A DNA stretch of 64,000 bases, taken from positions 5,766,001 to 5,830,000 of the forward strand of contig NZ_CP080647.1 in assembly GCF_019599145.1 (NCBI RefSeq), read 5' to 3'. The notes under the pieces were generated by a model. The model was not told the origin of the DNA and did not search any database. It saw only the letters and a list, made by a program, of their open reading frames with translations. The DNA comes from Streptomyces akebiae. GTDB taxonomy: Bacteria; Actinomycetota; Actinomycetes; Streptomycetales; Streptomycetaceae. Of the stretch, positions 48,631 to 57,430 are shown piece after piece; positions within the stretch are counted from its first letter, which is position 1; every line of letters begins with the position of its first letter. A program made the translations under genes and the position numbers.

Positions 48631-50760
48631 GTGGGGTTGAAGAGATCCGGCGGCCGTGCGCTGCTGGCGATGGGCTGCTCCGTGGCGGCCATGATGGCGA
48701 CCACGTCCGGAGTGGCCCACGCGGCGGAGAACCCGCCGCCCGAGCAGCCGCTCGTGCGGGATCTGAAGACGGGCGGCAAGGCCTGCGGAGCCGGTGAGCG
48801 CAAGGCGTACATCGCCGATCCGCAGCCTCAGGTCAACGCGGTCATGTACGACACCGGCGGTGGCGCCCTCGGCGGGGACTTCGAGTTCTGGTGGACGGAC
48901 GCCGAGGGTGCCGAGCAGCGCAGGACCCTGACGACCACCTCGAAGTGGTCGGGCACACCGTTCACCCTCAGGCTGCCGTGGGAGGACCTTCCCGCGAACA
49001 CCGTCGTCTCCTGGCACGTCCGGGCCGACGACGGTACGTCGAAGTCGCCGTGGAGCTCCGAAGGAGACGGCTCCGCCTGCGAGTTCGTCATCGACGACGT
49101 GAACCCGCAGAAGGCAGTGGTCAGTTCGCCCGAGTACCCGCAGGACGTCCTCTGGGTGGACGGCGTCGGCGTGTACGGCCACTTCACCATGGACTCGCCC
49201 TCGGACGACGTCGTGGCCTACACGTACGGCTTCATCGGCGGCCCGTACGGCACCGTCCGGCCCGACGAGCCCGGCGGAGCCGTCACCATCCCCTTCCTGC
49301 CGCTCGACTCGGGGCCCGACCGGCTGACGGTCCGCGCGATCGACCGGGCGGGGCGCAGCAGCGGCGAGACCTCCTACAGCTTCTACGTGAAGTCCGGCCG
49401 CGCCCCCGTCGCCCACTGGAAGCTCGCCGACCCGGCCGGTGCGACCACAGCCGCGGCCGAGAACGGCACCGCCGCCGAGGCCGGCGCGGGCGTGACCTTC
49501 GGCGGCCCGGCGCCCGGCGGCACGGCTCTCGCCTCGACGGCGACCCTGGACGGGAGCAGCCACGGTTACCTCACTCCTGGTGCCCCTGTCGTGTCCGACC
49601 CCCGGAAGACGTTCGCCGTCAGCGGTTGGGCGCGGCCCGCGCAGACCGACCGGAACATGACCGTCGCGGCTCAGGACGCGGGGGACACCACGGCCTTCGC
49701 GCTCGGTGTCGACGCCCGGGGCGAGGCGCCCCTCTGGTCGTTCACCGTCGGCGGCGCCCGGATGACGGGCGGCGCGCCCGAGGCCGGGGAGTGGGCCCAT
49801 CTGCTGGGCGTGTACGACGCCGAGACCGGTGAGGCGCAGCTGTACGTCAACGGCCGGGCGGTCGGCACGAAGACCGAGGCGGCGCCCGGCGCGGACGCCG
49901 GCGCCTTCCAGATCGGGCGCGCCCGGGACGGGCAGGGCTACCACGACCGCTGGCACGGCGAGCTCGGCGACGTCAGGGTCCACGACCGGGTCGTCGTCCC
50001 GGACGAGGCCGCCGAACTGGGGTACCGCAAGCCACGCGCCCTCGGCCACTGGTCGCTGGAGAACGCGACGGACGGGGTCAGCCCCGAGCAGGACGGCGGA
50101 ACGCCGCTGCAGTTGGGCACGGGCGCGACGATCCACCGCGGCCCGGACGGCTCCTGCGTCCCGGACCTCGACCCCGACTGCCCCGAGGTGCCGTACGCGC
50201 TCGTCGGTGACGGCCATCTGGCGCTCGACGGCGAGAGCGGGCACGCGGCCACCCGGCGGCCCGTCGTCGACACCTCCGACAGCTTCTCGATCGGCGTGGT
50301 GGTACGCCTCGCGGACGCCGAGCCGACCCGCCCGATGACCGTGCTGTCCCAGGGCGGTGAGCACACCGACGTGTTCCGGGTGCGGTACGAGCCCTCCACG
50401 CACGCCTGGCAGCTGATCATGCCCAACGCGGACGAGCCGGATGCCCCCGAGACCGTCGTGGCGCAGTTGGCGATGGCCGACGGCGGCGAGGGGCAGGGTC
50501 ACCGGATCGCGGTCGTCTACGACGACGCCACCGACAGGATCAAGCTCTTCCTGGACGGTGAACTCGCCACCGGGGCCACGGCCGACCTCGCGGACGGCCT
50601 GCCCAGCACCGGCCCGTTGCAGGTCGGCCGGGCCCAGGTCGGCGACGGCTGGGGCGAGTACCTCCACGGCGACGTCGACGAGGTGCACGCGTTCGCCGGC
50701 GCCCTGAAGGACAGCCAGATCAACGGACTGGGCTGGGGCACCGAGCCCTGCCTCTGCTGA
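48631..50760 (+). CDS. Secreted protein with two LamG/concanavalin-like domains
   Basis: 709 residues from GTG 48631, with GGGGAGGGG upstream. Signal-like N-terminus (LLAMGCSVAAMMATTSGVAHA) with cleavage near AHAAE. An Ig-like/beta region (FWWTDAEGAEQRRTLTTT) is followed by two LamG-type jelly-roll domains (WKLADPAGATTAAA ... AQLYVNGRAVGTKTEA and RIKLFLDGELATGATADL). The end is Cys-rich (TEPCLC). It is probably an extracellular carbohydrate- or ligand-binding protein. Catalytic residues are not evident. It follows fbiC by 119 bases but is functionally separate. Confidence 0.88.
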   Translation: MGLKRSGGRALLAMGCSVAAMMATTSGVAHAAENPPPEQPLVRDLKTGGKACGAGERKAYIADPQPQVNAVMYDTGGGALGGDFEFWWTDAEGAEQRRTLTTTSKWSGTPFTLRLPWEDLPANTVVSWHVRADDGTSKSPWSSEGDGSACEFVIDDVNPQKAVVSSPEYPQDVLWVDGVGVYGHFTMDSPSDDVVAYTYGFIGGPYGTVRPDEPGGAVTIPFLPLDSGPDRLTVRAIDRAGRSSGETSYSFYVKSGRAPVAHWKLADPAGATTAAAENGTAAEAGAGVTFGGPAPGGTALASTATLDGSSHGYLTPGAPVVSDPRKTFAVSGWARPAQTDRNMTVAAQDAGDTTAFALGVDARGEAPLWSFTVGGARMTGGAPEAGEWAHLLGVYDAETGEAQLYVNGRAVGTKTEAAPGADAGAFQIGRARDGQGYHDRWHGELGDVRVHDRVVVPDEAAELGYRKPRALGHWSLENATDGVSPEQDGGTPLQLGTGATIHRGPDGSCVPDLDPDCPEVPYALVGDGHLALDGESGHAATRRPVVDTSDSFSIGVVVRLADAEPTRPMTVLSQGGEHTDVFRVRYEPSTHAWQLIMPNADEPDAPETVVAQLAMADGGEGQGHRIAVVYDDATDRIKLFLDGELATGATADLADGLPSTGPLQVGRAQVGDGWGEYLHGDVDEVHAFAGALKDSQINGLGWGTEPCLC

Positions 50761-50774
50761 GCGACGTCTCCCGG

Positions 50775-50804
50775 ACTGCCGGCGGTCCACCGACCGCCGG
50801 CAGT
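50775..50804. terminator. Terminator between convergent genes
   Basis: A 13-bp perfect stem, ACTGCCGGCGGTC at 50775-50787 and its complement at 50792-50804, with a CACC loop. It lies between the LamG gene (ends 50760) and the DUF2165 gene (ends 50835, minus strand). Confidence 0.85.
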
Positions 50805-50834
50805 GGGCGGGTCGGCCGTCCGGGCCTGGTTCCT

Positions 50835-51356
50835 TCAGCTCGCCTTGGTCTCGTTCGTCGGCAGGTACGTCACCAGCAGGACCACTCCGCTCAGCAGGAA
50901 CACGCGCAGGGCCGCGTCGAGGCCGTTCCAGTCGCCGGACTGCCACATGACGAACCATTCGCCGCCGATGGCCATGAAGCCGGCGCCGAAGAGGAGGAGG
51001 ACCATGAGGAGGCCGAGGGTGCTGTAACGGCGGGCCGTGTGGAAGGTGCGGTGGCCGAGGGCGCGGGCCCAGAAGTAGGTGGCCGCGATCAGGACCAGGG
51101 CCGAGACGGTCTCCCAGACGATGATGAGGACGTAGGCCGCGTCCTGGACGCCCTTCGACTCGATGGCCCGCCACATCAGGTCCTCGTCCTTGAACGTGGT
51201 GTCCATGGCGAGGACATGGCGGACGAACTGCTGGTTCGTACCGAAGTCGGTGATGTTGCTGAACGCGACGAGCGCCATGTAGAGGGCGACCGTGCCGACG
51301 AGCAGGGTGGAGGCAAGGGGGAGAAGTGAGCCGCGGGGGGTCTGGGATTCAGCCAT
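50835..51356 (-). CDS. DUF2165 membrane protein
   Basis: 173 residues from ATG 51356. Four membrane helices: LASTLLVGTVALYMALVAFS, YVLIIVWETVSALVLIAAT, STLGLLMVLLLFGAGFMAIG and AALRVFLLSGVVLLVTYL. Conserved DUF2165 segments NITDFGTNQQFVRHVLAMDT and EWFVMWQSGDWNG are present. The family is a small inner-membrane protein of unknown role. The ribosome-binding site is weak (GGA); a start at 51416 would add a basic tail. Single gene. Confidence 0.88.
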   Translation of the reverse strand: MAESQTPRGSLLPLASTLLVGTVALYMALVAFSNITDFGTNQQFVRHVLAMDTTFKDEDLMWRAIESKGVQDAAYVLIIVWETVSALVLIAATYFWARALGHRTFHTARRYSTLGLLMVLLLFGAGFMAIGGEWFVMWQSGDWNGLDAALRVFLLSGVVLLVTYLPTNETKAS

Positions 51357-51496
51357 GGTCCAACTATGTGCGTGAGCATGGATCATCCCCAGGCGTTTTT
51401 CGGCGCGTTGGATCACAATGAGAGCCGCCGATGGCGGAAAACCGTGGAGATCCGTGGAGATCCATGGATGGTCGGACGATGGTCGGAGGAGTTCGC

Positions 51497-54307
51497 ATGG
51501 GGCGCGCGCAGCCGCCGATTCCCACGATGCAGGAGCTGATCCGGCGGCGCACCCGCCAGGGCTTCGTCGGCCGTGGCAGCGAACGGGCAGCGTTTCGAGC
51601 CAATTTCGATCTGCCCATCGAGGACGAGCGACGGCGCTTCCTCTTCCACGCGCACGGCAACGCGGGCATCGGAAAGACCTTCCTGATCAGGGAGTTGGAG
51701 CAGATCGCCCAGGAGCGCGGTGCCCTCACCGCGTACGTCGACGACGGCGTCGGCAGCGTGCCGGAGGCCATGGCCGTCATCGCGGACCGCTTCGCCCGGC
51801 AGGGACACCGGTTCAAGGAGCTGGAACGGCTGCTGGCCGCGCACCGGGAGCGACGGTACGAGGCCGAGCTGGCCGCCGCCGTGGCGCTGTCCGAGCCGGA
51901 GGGCGAGCCGGGCGGGCAGAGAGGGCAGGGGGAGTCGGGGGAGTCGGGGGAGGAGGGCGGGTCCGGGGGCGCACCGTCGGGCCGCACCGGAACCGCCGAG
52001 CCGTCCGCGGCGAGCCTGGCCGCCGCCCGGGCGACGCTCGTCGCGTTGGGCCTCGTCCCGGTGGTCGGCCCCTTCGCCGGCGCCGTCGATCCGGCTCAAC
52101 TCGTCCGTCAGGCAGCCCGTTTGCGAGCGGGACTCGGATCGCGTGCGCGCGGCCACGAGGAAGCCGAGCTGTTGCTCAACCCGGAACTCGGCCTCACACC
52201 CGCGCTGTTGGAGGCCTTGGCTGCGGTCGCCGCCGAAGTGCCCTGGCTGGTACTCCTCTTCGACACCTACGAACGGACCGGCGCCTTCCTCGACCCGTGG
52301 CTCCACGACCTCGTCTCCGGCGACCGCTACGGCCCCCTCCCCGGCAACGTCGTCCTCGTCACGGCGGGCCAACGCCCGTTGGACGCCGCCCGCTGGGGCG
52401 GCCTCACCGACTTCGTCCTCGACCTGCCCCTGCGGCCCTTCACGGAGACCGAGTCACGCGGCCTCCTCGCCGCCAAGGGCGTCCTCGCCGAGCCCGTCGT
52501 CGACGAAGTCCTGCGGCTCACCGGTGGGTTGCCCGTCCTGGTCTCCACCCTCGCCGAGGCCCGGCCCGCCGACCTCGACGACCTCGCCGAGACGGGCGAC
52601 GCCAGTGCGATGGCCGTGGAGCGCTTCCTGAAGTGGGAGGCGGACCCGGTGCGCCGGGCCGCCGCACTGACCTGCGCGCTGCCCCGGTGGCTGGACGCGG
52701 ACGTCTTCCGGGCCGTGGTCTCCGGGGCGGGTGAAGCGACGGACCGGGGCGCAGGTTCGGACGGCGATGGTGCCCCGGGCGCGGGCGCGGGCGCGGGGGC
52801 GGGGGCGGACGACGGTGGTGCTCCCGGCACGGGGACGGACGGACACGTCGACGGCGGCTCGGACGCGCTGTTCGCCTGGCTGCGCGCCCTGCCCTTCGTG
52901 ACCGATCGCGGGGACCGGGTGGTGTTCCACGACGTCGTACGGGCACCGATGGTCAGGCTGCAGCGGCTGCGGTCCCCCCGGCGCTGGAGCGAGCGGCACC
53001 GGCGGCTGGCGGACGCCTTCGCCGGGTGGCGGGCGGAGACCGAGATCGCCACGGAGGCGGAGGCGGAGGCGGAGGCGGAGGCCGGCCGGTCGGGCGGGGA
53101 GTCGCGGGACGGTGAGCGGTGGGGTGGTGAGCGGTGGCGGGAGCTACGGCTCGCCGAGGCGTACCACCGGCTGTGCGCGGGGGAGCGCGGGGCGCTCGCC
53201 GGGGTGCTGGGAGCGGTCGTGGACGCGTGCGGGGAGGGGGAGGCGGTGGCCCGGCGGTGGGCCGAGGCCCTCACGCAGGCGGGCCAGGACGCCGCCGACG
53301 AGGACGCGGCACGCTGGGGGCGCGACCTGCACGGCGCGCTGGAGCGCGGCGGCGTCCACGACGCGCTGGGTGTCCTGCTGCTCCGGGCCGGTCTCGACGC
53401 ACGGCGGGAGGCCTACGCGCGGGCCCTGCGGGGGCGCGCGCTGCACCGGGACGGGGCGCACGAGCGGGCGGTGACCGAGTACGACCAGGCGCTCGCCCTC
53501 GACCCCGCCTCGGTCACGGCGTGGCAGGGCAGGGCGGTCGCGCGGGCGCACACCGGGGACTACGCCGCGGCCGTGGCCGACCTCGACCGCGCCGACGCGC
53601 TCGTCCCCGACGACGTGAACACCCTCGTCCTGCGGGGCGACTACCACCGCCTCCTCGGCGACCCCGACGCGGCGGTCGCCGACCTCGACCGGGCGGTGGC
53701 CCTGGACCCCGTACGCCGCTCGACCTGGGCCTCGCGGGGAGCCGCCCGGCACGCGCAGGGCCGCCTCGACGAGGCCCTCGCGGACCTGGACCGCGCCCTG
53801 GAGCTGGACGGGGCGTACGTCTGGGCTCTGCTGCGCCGGGCGCGCGTACGACGCTCCCGGGGCGAGCACGAGCGGCAGCTGGCCGATCTGCACCACGCCG
53901 TGGCCCTCGACCCGGACGCCCCCCTGCCACGCTGTGAACGGGGGGACGCCCTGCGCGGTGCCGACCGCGACGAGGAGGCCCTGGCCGACTACGACCGGGC
54001 CATCGCCCTCAACCCGCTGTACGCCTCCGCGTACGGCGGCCGGGGCGTCTCCCACGCCAAACTCGGCCGCCACGGCGCTGCCCTCACCGACCTCGACACC
54101 GCCCTGGCCCTCCTCCCCGACTACCCGTGGGCCCTCCGCCACCGCGCGGCCCTCCACCTCGAACTCGGCGACGCGGACAAGGCGTTGGCCGACGCGGAGA
54201 GGGCCCTGGAGCTGCGGCCCGGCGACGCGGCGATCGCGGACGTACACACCCGGGCCGCGCAAGCGGTGACGGTGGCCCGTACGACAGCGGGCCGGCCGGC
54301 GCGGTGA
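51497..54307 (+). CDS. AAA/STAND-type NTPase with TPR repeats
   Basis: 936 residues from ATG 51497, with GGAGGAG seven bases upstream; a start at 51431 would be weaker. N-terminal NTPase: FVGRGSERAAFRANFDL, Walker A HGNAGIGKTFLIRELEQ near residues 53-61, Walker B-like VPWLVLLFDTYE. Acidic/Gly-rich linkers interrupt it (GEPGGQRGQGESGESGEEGG). The C-terminal third has about eight TPR units (ALALDPASVTAWQGRAVARA, AVALDPVRRSTWASRGAAR). Such proteins act as signal-dependent switches in actinobacteria; the output domain is not obvious. An ADP-ribosylglycohydrolase-like gene follows. Confidence 0.88.
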   Translation: MGRAQPPIPTMQELIRRRTRQGFVGRGSERAAFRANFDLPIEDERRRFLFHAHGNAGIGKTFLIRELEQIAQERGALTAYVDDGVGSVPEAMAVIADRFARQGHRFKELERLLAAHRERRYEAELAAAVALSEPEGEPGGQRGQGESGESGEEGGSGGAPSGRTGTAEPSAASLAAARATLVALGLVPVVGPFAGAVDPAQLVRQAARLRAGLGSRARGHEEAELLLNPELGLTPALLEALAAVAAEVPWLVLLFDTYERTGAFLDPWLHDLVSGDRYGPLPGNVVLVTAGQRPLDAARWGGLTDFVLDLPLRPFTETESRGLLAAKGVLAEPVVDEVLRLTGGLPVLVSTLAEARPADLDDLAETGDASAMAVERFLKWEADPVRRAAALTCALPRWLDADVFRAVVSGAGEATDRGAGSDGDGAPGAGAGAGAGADDGGAPGTGTDGHVDGGSDALFAWLRALPFVTDRGDRVVFHDVVRAPMVRLQRLRSPRRWSERHRRLADAFAGWRAETEIATEAEAEAEAEAGRSGGESRDGERWGGERWRELRLAEAYHRLCAGERGALAGVLGAVVDACGEGEAVARRWAEALTQAGQDAADEDAARWGRDLHGALERGGVHDALGVLLLRAGLDARREAYARALRGRALHRDGAHERAVTEYDQALALDPASVTAWQGRAVARAHTGDYAAAVADLDRADALVPDDVNTLVLRGDYHRLLGDPDAAVADLDRAVALDPVRRSTWASRGAARHAQGRLDEALADLDRALELDGAYVWALLRRARVRRSRGEHERQLADLHHAVALDPDAPLPRCERGDALRGADRDEEALADYDRAIALNPLYASAYGGRGVSHAKLGRHGAALTDLDTALALLPDYPWALRHRAALHLELGDADKALADAERALELRPGDAAIADVHTRAAQAVTVARTTAGRPAR

Positions 54308-54441
54308 GGAGCGGGGCCTTGAGGGTGGCCGCGAAGGCTGTCGCGAAGGCCGCCGCGAAGGCTGCTGTTCAGGGGCGCGGATTCTCCAGTTCTCCGGGAA
54401 TCGGACCCGGTTACGGCGGCTGTGCGCATCCGCCCGTTTGA
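54304..54441 (+). CDS. Possible 45-residue Lys/Ala-repeat peptide
   Basis: A short frame whose GTG overlaps the stop of the TPR protein (GTGA). The product contains VAAKAVAKAAAKAAVQG, a cationic amphipathic helix coded by a 12-bp-type repeat of GCGAAGGC(T/C)G, then SSSPGIGPGYGGCAHPPV. It could be a small peptide, but the same bases also fold (54384-54450), so coding is unproven. Confidence 0.25.
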   Translation: MRSGALRVAAKAVAKAAAKAAVQGRGFSSSPGIGPGYGGCAHPPV

Positions 54442-54450
54442 CGACTGGAG
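54384..54450. other. Compact folded RNA-like element
   Basis: A 7-bp closing stem CTCCAGT (54384-54390) / ACTGGAG (54444-54450) encloses a 5-bp hairpin CCGGG-AATCGGA-CCCGG (54394-54410) and a second hairpin GGCGG ... CCGCC (54415-54434). This three-way-junction shape is tRNA-like in layout but does not meet tRNA rules. It could be a leader structure of the ADP-ribosylglycohydrolase-like gene. Confidence 0.35.
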
Positions 54451-54610
54451 GAGATCGAGGGTTGTGGTGCACGAGACGTTTGAGGCTCGTCCGGAGCCCT
54501 GAACGGACCGTTCCCGTTCTATTACAGTGCTGGACTGTCGAGCCGTACGGGCGTACGGATGTACTGACGTACTGACGTACGGATCGGGCAGGGGCCGTGA
54601 GGAGGCCGGG

Positions 54611-55726
54611 GTGGGTGCGACAGCCGGTGCCGTCTGGGGGCGTGTCGAGCAGCAGGATTTCCGCAGCCGGGTGCGCGGAACGCTGCTGGGCGCGGCCATG
54701 GGCGACGCGCTGGGCGCGCCGGTCGACCAGCTCACCCTGGCGCAGATCGGCGAGGCGTACGGCCCGGAGTGGCTGACCGATCTGGCCTCCGCGTACGGCA
54801 GACGCGGCGCGATCACCGACCTCACGCAGCTCACCCTGTTCACCGTCGACGGCCTGATCCGCGCCCAGGTGCGCCGGGACACGGGCGTCTGGCACCCGCC
54901 GACCGATCTGCACCGGGCGTATCTGCGCTGGTCGGCGACCCAGCGGGACTGGGGGCCCGACGAACGCCGCAAGGACGACGGCTGGCTCGCGCGCGAGGAG
55001 TGGCTCTACGCGCGCCGCGACCCCTCCCTGATCTGCCTCCTCGGCCTGGGCGACGGGACCATGGGCACCCTCGACGCCCCCAAGAACCCCGGCGCGTCCG
55101 GTGCCGAGGCCGCCGCCCGCTCCGCGCCCTTCGGCCTTCTCGTGGGCTGGGAGCCCCAGTTGGTCTTCCAGCTGGCCGTCGAGTGCGCGGCCCAGACCCA
55201 CGGTCACCCCGTCGCGTACCTGTCCGCCGGCTCGTACGCCGTCATCGTGCACGCCCTCGCGCGCGGCGAGAGCCTCGACGCCGCCGTCCAGAAGACCCTG
55301 GTGCTGCTGGCCGCCCGCCCGGGCCACCAGCCCGTCGCCGAGGCCCTCCAGCAGGCCGTCACCGCCGTCCGCCAGGGCACGCCGTCCCCCGCCGTGGTCG
55401 AGCGACTGTCCGGCGACGGCGCGGCCGCCGGGGTACTGGCCGTCGCCGTGTACTGCACCCTCGTCGGCGAGGACATCCGCCAGGGTCTGTGCCTCGCCGT
55501 CAACCACGGGGGCCCTTCGGGCGCGGCCGGCGCCCTGACGGGCGGCCTCCTCGGCGCCCTCCACGGGGAGACGGCCCTGCCGCCGGCCTGGCTCGCCGAA
55601 CTGGAGGGCCGCCCCACCATCCTCGTCCTCGCCGACGACTTCGCCCTGGAAATGACCCAGGGCCCGGCCCTCCACGCCCCCGCCGGAGCGGTCCCAGGCT
55701 GGCTGACCCGCTACCCCCGAGCCTGA
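54611..55726 (+). CDS. ADP-ribosylglycohydrolase-family protein, probable pseudoenzyme
   Basis: 371 residues from GTG 54611, with GAGGAGG seven bases upstream. The fold is recognisable: RSRVRGTLLGAAMGDALGAP and the C-terminal NHGGPSGAAGALTGGLLGAL plus HGETALPPAWLAELEG. However, the metal-binding motifs are changed: TDDT reads TDLT (ITDLTQLTLF), and the usual GGDxDT reads GGPSGA. Without these Asp/Thr residues Mg-dependent removal of ADP-ribose is unlikely, so it may bind ADP-ribose or NAD-derived ligands without hydrolysis. It lies 303 bases after the AAA/TPR gene. Confidence 0.85.
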   Translation: MGATAGAVWGRVEQQDFRSRVRGTLLGAAMGDALGAPVDQLTLAQIGEAYGPEWLTDLASAYGRRGAITDLTQLTLFTVDGLIRAQVRRDTGVWHPPTDLHRAYLRWSATQRDWGPDERRKDDGWLAREEWLYARRDPSLICLLGLGDGTMGTLDAPKNPGASGAEAAARSAPFGLLVGWEPQLVFQLAVECAAQTHGHPVAYLSAGSYAVIVHALARGESLDAAVQKTLVLLAARPGHQPVAEALQQAVTAVRQGTPSPAVVERLSGDGAAAGVLAVAVYCTLVGEDIRQGLCLAVNHGGPSGAAGALTGGLLGALHGETALPPAWLAELEGRPTILVLADDFALEMTQGPALHAPAGAVPGWLTRYPRA

Positions 55727-55741
55727 CCCAGAGCCCCCGCG

Positions 55742-56183
55742 CACCCCTGGCCCACCCGAAAGGGGCGCGGGGAACTGCGCGCCCGGCCACGACGCACGCG
55801 CACCCGAAATACCCACGGAGCCCGGCGGACGCCGTACGCCCGCCGTGCCTGCACGCCTCACACCCCCGGCCCACCCCAGAGGGGCGCGGGGAACTGCGCG
55901 CCCGGCCACGACGCACGCGCACCCGAAATACCCACGGAGCCCGGCGGACGCCGTACGCCCGCCGTGCCTGCACGCCTCACACCCCCGGCCCACCCCAGAG
56001 GGGCGCGGGGAACTGCGCGCCCGGCCACGACGCACGCGCACCCGAAATACCCACGGAGCCCGGCGGACGCCGTACGCCCGCCGTGCCTGCACGCCTCACA
56101 CCCCCGGCCCACCCCAGAGGGGCGCGGGGAACTGCGCGCCCGGCCACGACGCACGCGCACCCGAAATACCCACAGAGCCCGGC
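55742..56183. repeat. 119-bp tandem repeat array, about 3.7 copies
   Basis: Units start at 55742, 55861, 55980 and 56099 (last partial); GGAACTGCGC recurs at 55771, 55890, 56009 and 56128, an exact period of 119 bp. Copies 2-4 are almost identical. Each unit holds a hairpin with GGGCGCG and CGCGCCC arms, and one copy of the same core lies at 24851-24884. It fills the whole gap between two co-oriented genes. Because 119 is not a multiple of three, long spurious frames run through it; I do not call genes there. Confidence 0.9.
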
Positions 56184-56251
56184 AGCGCCCGGCGCAAGCC
56201 CGGCGCAAACCCCGCGCAGCGGCGACGCAACGGCCGGGTAGCGTGGTGATC

Positions 56252-56731
56252 ATGGCTGACTGGAACATACGTCCGGCCTCGGCGACGGACGTCGAGCCCG
56301 TCGCCGAGCTGCGCGCCGTGGTCATGCGGCCCGACCTCGAACGCCTCGGCCGCTACGACCCCGACCGCGTCCGCCGCCGCTTCCGCGACGCGTTCGACCC
56401 GGCCCACACCTGGATCATCGAGGTCGCCGACACGTTCGCCGGCTGCGTGGCCCTCCGCCCGGCCGCCGACGCGCACTGGCTGGAGCACTTCTACCTCGCC
56501 CCCCGCCTCCAGGGCACCGGCATCGGCACAGCCGTCCTCGGCACCCTCCTCACCCGTTGCGACCACGACGGCGTACCGGTCCGCCTGAACGTCCTCCAGG
56601 GCAGCCCGGCCAGACGTCTCTACGAGCGTCACGGCTTCCACGTGGAGACCGAGGACCCGGTGGACGTGTTCATGGTCCGCACGCCGCCCCGGCCGGCAGG
56701 CCCGCTCCCACTCCCACCGCCGTCGAAATAG
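56252..56731 (+). CDS. GNAT-family N-acetyltransferase
   Basis: 159 residues from ATG 56252. GNAT motif A is [20 protein letters not shown] with the acetyl-CoA loop [26 protein letters not shown] follows as motif B. The N-terminus ([20 protein letters not shown]) is typical. It acetylates an unknown amine. The start is close to the 119-bp array with weak ribosome-binding sequence. The C-terminal [15 protein letters not shown] is a Pro tail. It is followed 37 bases later by the kinase gene, so they are probably cotranscribed. Confidence 0.9.
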   Translation: MADWNIRPASATDVEPVAELRAVVMRPDLERLGRYDPDRVRRRFRDAFDPAHTWIIEVADTFAGCVALRPAADAHWLEHFYLAPRLQGTGIGTAVLGTLLTRCDHDGVPVRLNVLQGSPARRLYERHGFHVETEDPVDVFMVRTPPRPAGPLPLPPPSK

Positions 56732-56768
56732 CTTTCGTGCCGTGGCCGAGGCGTCCTACCGTGACCCG

Positions 56769-57368
56769 ATGACCACCCAGATGATCATCCTCAACGGCGG
56801 TTCCAGCTCGGGCAAGTCCGGCATCGTCCGGTGCTTGCAGGCCGAACTGCCCGACCAGTGGCTCACGTTCGGGGTCGACTCCCTCATCGACGCCATGCCC
56901 GCGAGGATGCAGACGTCGGAGGGCGGCCTCGACATCTCCGCCGATGGCGCGGTCGCCGTCGGAGCGGACTTCCGCGCCCTGGAACAGGCCTGGGCCCGGG
57001 GCATCGTGGCCATGGCCCGCGCGGGCGCCCGCATCATCGTCGACGACGTCTTCCTCGGCGGAGCCGCCTCCCAGCAGCGCTGGCAGAAGCTTTTCGACGA
57101 CCAGTACGGCCGGTCCGACCACGACGGCCACGACCGCCGGTCCGACCACGACGGCCCGCTGGGCGTCCTCTGGGTAGGCGTCCGCTGCGACCCCACCGCG
57201 GCCGCCGCCCGCGAGATCGCCCGCGGCGACCGGGTCCGGGGCATGGCCGTCGCCCAGGCGGACCTCGTCCACCGGGGCGTCCACTACGACCTGGAGGTCG
57301 ACACCACCCACACCGAGTCCCTGACCTGCGCCCGCGCGATCGCGGCCCACGTCCGCCGACCCACGTGA
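56769..57368 (+). CDS. Chloramphenicol phosphotransferase-like kinase
   Basis: 199 residues from ATG 56769. P-loop [19 protein letters not shown]; the catalytic Asp region [14 protein letters not shown]; and [19 protein letters not shown] match the CPT family, which phosphorylates chloramphenicol at O3. An acidic insertion ([16 protein letters not shown]) coded by a 30-bp duplication near 57105-57155 interrupts the domain between the conserved blocks and is probably a loop expansion. Resistance is possible but unproven. Downstream of the GNAT gene. Confidence 0.87.
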   Translation: MTTQMIILNGGSSSGKSGIVRCLQAELPDQWLTFGVDSLIDAMPARMQTSEGGLDISADGAVAVGADFRALEQAWARGIVAMARAGARIIVDDVFLGGAASQQRWQKLFDDQYGRSDHDGHDRRSDHDGPLGVLWVGVRCDPTAAAAREIARGDRVRGMAVAQADLVHRGVHYDLEVDTTHTESLTCARAIAAHVRRPT

Positions 57369-57403
57369 GGGCCGCCCCGGTCACCCCGGGAACGACCCTC
57401 ACG
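57364..57403. terminator. Terminator between convergent genes
   Basis: CGTGAGGG (57364-57371) pairs with CCCTCACG (57396-57403); CCCGG and CCGGG pair inside. It overlaps the kinase stop region and precedes the end of the symporter gene at 57431. Confidence 0.8.
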
Positions 57404-57430
57404 GCACCCTCCGTGCCGGCTTCCTCGCCC

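Noticed and set aside
54384-54450. A tRNA-like cloverleaf
   Set aside because: The T-arm-like hairpin is separated from the closing stem by extra bases and there is no anticodon arm or TTC loop.
53144-56092. A 982-codon minus-strand frame
   Set aside because: It runs through the 119-bp repeat array and antisense to the glycohydrolase gene; the translated repeats are an artefact of a period not divisible by three.
55742-56183. Tandem repeats as a CRISPR array
   Set aside because: Units are 119 bp and abut directly, with no conserved repeat/variable spacer alternation, and no cas genes are present.
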